Of a DNA stretch of 5,426 bases, positions 4,252-5,426 are shown one piece after another (the stretch's first letter is position 1; the number at the start of each line of letters is the position of its first letter). The position numbers and the translations under genes were made by a program. The DNA is from Candidatus Pacearchaeota archaeon. Lineage in GTDB: Archaea > Nanobdellota > Nanobdellia > Pacearchaeales > GW2011-AR1. Below the pieces are notes generated by a model. That model saw nothing but the letters and a program-made list of their open reading frames with translations, did not search any database and was not told the origin of the DNA. Where the stretch lies: positions 1 to 5,426 of the forward strand of contig JACQLL010000064.1 in assembly GCA_016234025.1 (NCBI GenBank). The letters run 5' to 3'.

Positions 4252-5346
4252 ATGGAAGATAAAGAAAAGCAAAAAATCGAGGATTTGATTGAGCTGCTTG
4301 GAAATATAAAAGGACGAAACACTGAGTTGGTGACTGTGCTTATTCCTGCCGGTTATAATATTAATGCGGTTACGAGACAACTTGAGGGCGAGAAATCGAC
4401 TGCCTCGAACATAAAATCCAAACAAACGAAGAAGTCAGTCACAGACGCGCTTGAGATGATAATTAGAGAAATAAAGAATTTGAAGACGACTCCACCGAAC
4501 GGCTTGGCGATTTTTTGCGGAAATATTTCAAGAAAAGAAGGAGAACAGGACATTCAACTCTGGATTGAAGAGCCGCCAAAACCTTTGAACGTTAGACTTT
4601 ATCGCTGTGACCAAAGATTTATTTTAGAGCCGTTGAAAGAGATGATTGGCGTCGAGGAGGTTTATGGTTTGTTAGTCATAGACAGGCAACAGGCGACAAT
4701 CGGACTCCTCGAGGGAAGAGCGATTAAAATGCTACAGAAATTAACATCAGGCGTGCCTGGCAAAATTCGGGCAGGAGGTCAGTCCTCTCAAAGATTCCAC
4801 AGGATCACAGAAGGTTTAGCCAAAGAGTTTTTTAGAAGAGTAGCCGAAGAAATGAAAAAAATATTTTTCGATATGGACAAGCTAAAGGGCATTCTCGTCG
4901 GAGGACCTATACCGACGAAAGAAGAGTTTCTGGAAGAAGGAAACCTCGTTACAAAATTGAGAGAAAAAATTATTTCTGTCAAGGACATCGGCTACGTCGA
5001 CGAGCACGGACTTGAGGTTCTCGTCGAAGAATCGCGTTCTGAAATAGAAAGTCAGGAATTAGTAAAAGAGAAAAAAATTCTTGAGAGATTCTTCGAAACG
5101 CTCGGTAAAAACAGGAAGATGACTGCCTACAAAATTGACGAGGTTAAAACGGCGTTGGGAAGAGGCGCTGTCGAGGTGCTTCTAATCTCAAAGGATTTCG
5201 ACAGGGATGAAGCGAAAAATCTTGAGAGGATGGCAGAAAATATAAGCGCAGAAGTCGTTTTTATAAGCAAAGAACATCAGGACGGCGAGCAATTTTTTAA
5301 TCTGACGAAAGGCGTCGGAGCGATATTGAGATTCGCTTTGGAGTAA
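4252..5346 (+). CDS. prf1: Peptide chain release factor aRF1 (archaeal class-1 translation termination factor)
   Basis: This 364-residue protein recognises all three stop codons in the ribosomal A site and triggers peptidyl-tRNA hydrolysis. Domain 1 holds TASNIKS at 50-56 (NIKS motif) and Y117-x-C119-x3-F123, both used in stop-codon reading. Domain 2 holds Gly175-Gly176-Gln177 in RAGGQSSQRFHR, whose Gln coordinates hydrolysis. The C-terminal domain (about 245-364) includes GYVDEHGLEVLVE and ends KGVGAILRFALE, the surface that binds aRF3/ABCE1-type partners in relatives. The protein is shorter than the roughly 400-420 residues usual in archaea: after AVEVLLISKDF the Cys-containing mini-domain insert seen in many archaeal homologues is missing. 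The ATG at 4252 is chosen over an in-frame TTG at 4243 because of the box A spacing and the family's N-terminus. It has richer GC and more Cys-free charged codons (gtc, gag, ctc) than the AT-rich operon upstream, as expected for a resident core gene. Confidence 0.95.
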   Translation: MEDKEKQKIEDLIELLGNIKGRNTELVTVLIPAGYNINAVTRQLEGEKSTASNIKSKQTKKSVTDALEMIIREIKNLKTTPPNGLAIFCGNISRKEGEQDIQLWIEEPPKPLNVRLYRCDQRFILEPLKEMIGVEEVYGLLVIDRQQATIGLLEGRAIKMLQKLTSGVPGKIRAGGQSSQRFHRITEGLAKEFFRRVAEEMKKIFFDMDKLKGILVGGPIPTKEEFLEEGNLVTKLREKIISVKDIGYVDEHGLEVLVEESRSEIESQELVKEKKILERFFETLGKNRKMTAYKIDEVKTALGRGAVEVLLISKDFDRDEAKNLERMAENISAEVVFISKEHQDGEQFFNLTKGVGAILRFALE

Positions 5347-5354
5347 AGAAAAAA

Positions 5355-5389
5355 TTTAAATGCTCATAACATATAGTGAACCAACTATA
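5355..5389 (+). promoter_or_regulatory. Box-A-like element and small hairpin at the right edge
   Basis: TTTAAATG at 5355-5362 follows an A-rich, BRE-like stretch directly after the aRF1 stop and resembles archaeal box A. Some 10-27 bases on, TATAGT (5372-5377) and ACTATA (5384-5389) form a 6-bp inverted repeat. Transcription would start near 5384, but no start codon is visible there, so the product is an RNA or a gene that begins beyond the window. Confidence 0.35.
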
Positions 5390-5426
5390 ACGAGAGACCA
5401 AAATATTTCTCCATTGTTTTTTGTTC

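Overview
The window looks like archaeal chromosomal DNA. The class-1 release factor at the right end is of the archaeal/eukaryotic aRF1/eRF1 type (NIKS, YxCxxxF and GGQ motifs). Genes are preceded by TTTAWATA-like box A promoters centred about 25-27 bases before the ATG, which suggests leaderless transcripts, and Shine-Dalgarno sequences are mostly absent. Low GC, compact spacing and TAA as every visible stop would suit a DPANN-type archaeon, but that placement is inference; no marker here fixes the lineage.

Layout, left to right. (1) Bases 1-89: the C-terminal tail of a plus-strand gene. (2) 122-1444, minus strand: a secreted right-handed beta-helix protein with two C-terminal dockerin-type calcium loops. 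(3) 1480-1810: a gene-poor stretch with frameshifted coding remnants and many short perfect inverted repeats, ending in a dyad-symmetric promoter. (4) 1844-3658: a tight three-gene plus-strand operon encoding a 72-residue putative precursor peptide, an MvdC/MvdD-like ATP-grasp ligase, and a TIKI/TraB/ChaN-like putative metallohydrolase. (5) 3660-4217: a second gene-poor stretch, again palindrome-rich and holding a frameshifted plus-strand remnant. (6) 4252-5346: aRF1. (7) 5347-5426: a box-A-like element and a small hairpin at the window edge.

The most interesting item is the operon at 1844-3658. The ATP-grasp carries the signature of enzymes that make graspetides (omega-ester or omega-amide cross-linked RiPPs such as microviridin). 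The small gene just upstream ends in a plausible core: six consecutive Thr/Cys/Ser residues, then Ser-Thr and a terminal Asp-Asp-Trp. My proposal is that the peptide is cyclised by the ATP-grasp through side-chain esters or amides. The TIKI-like enzyme, whose fold superfamily includes proteases and erythromycin-esterase relatives, would then trim the leader or hydrolyse the product for self-protection. No transporter is visible in the window.

The operon is clearly more AT-rich (about 22-38% GC in sampled 60-base lines) than aRF1 (about 35-55%). It is flanked on both sides by decayed, inverted-repeat-laden DNA, which fits a horizontally acquired cassette in a decayed locus. That history is inference.
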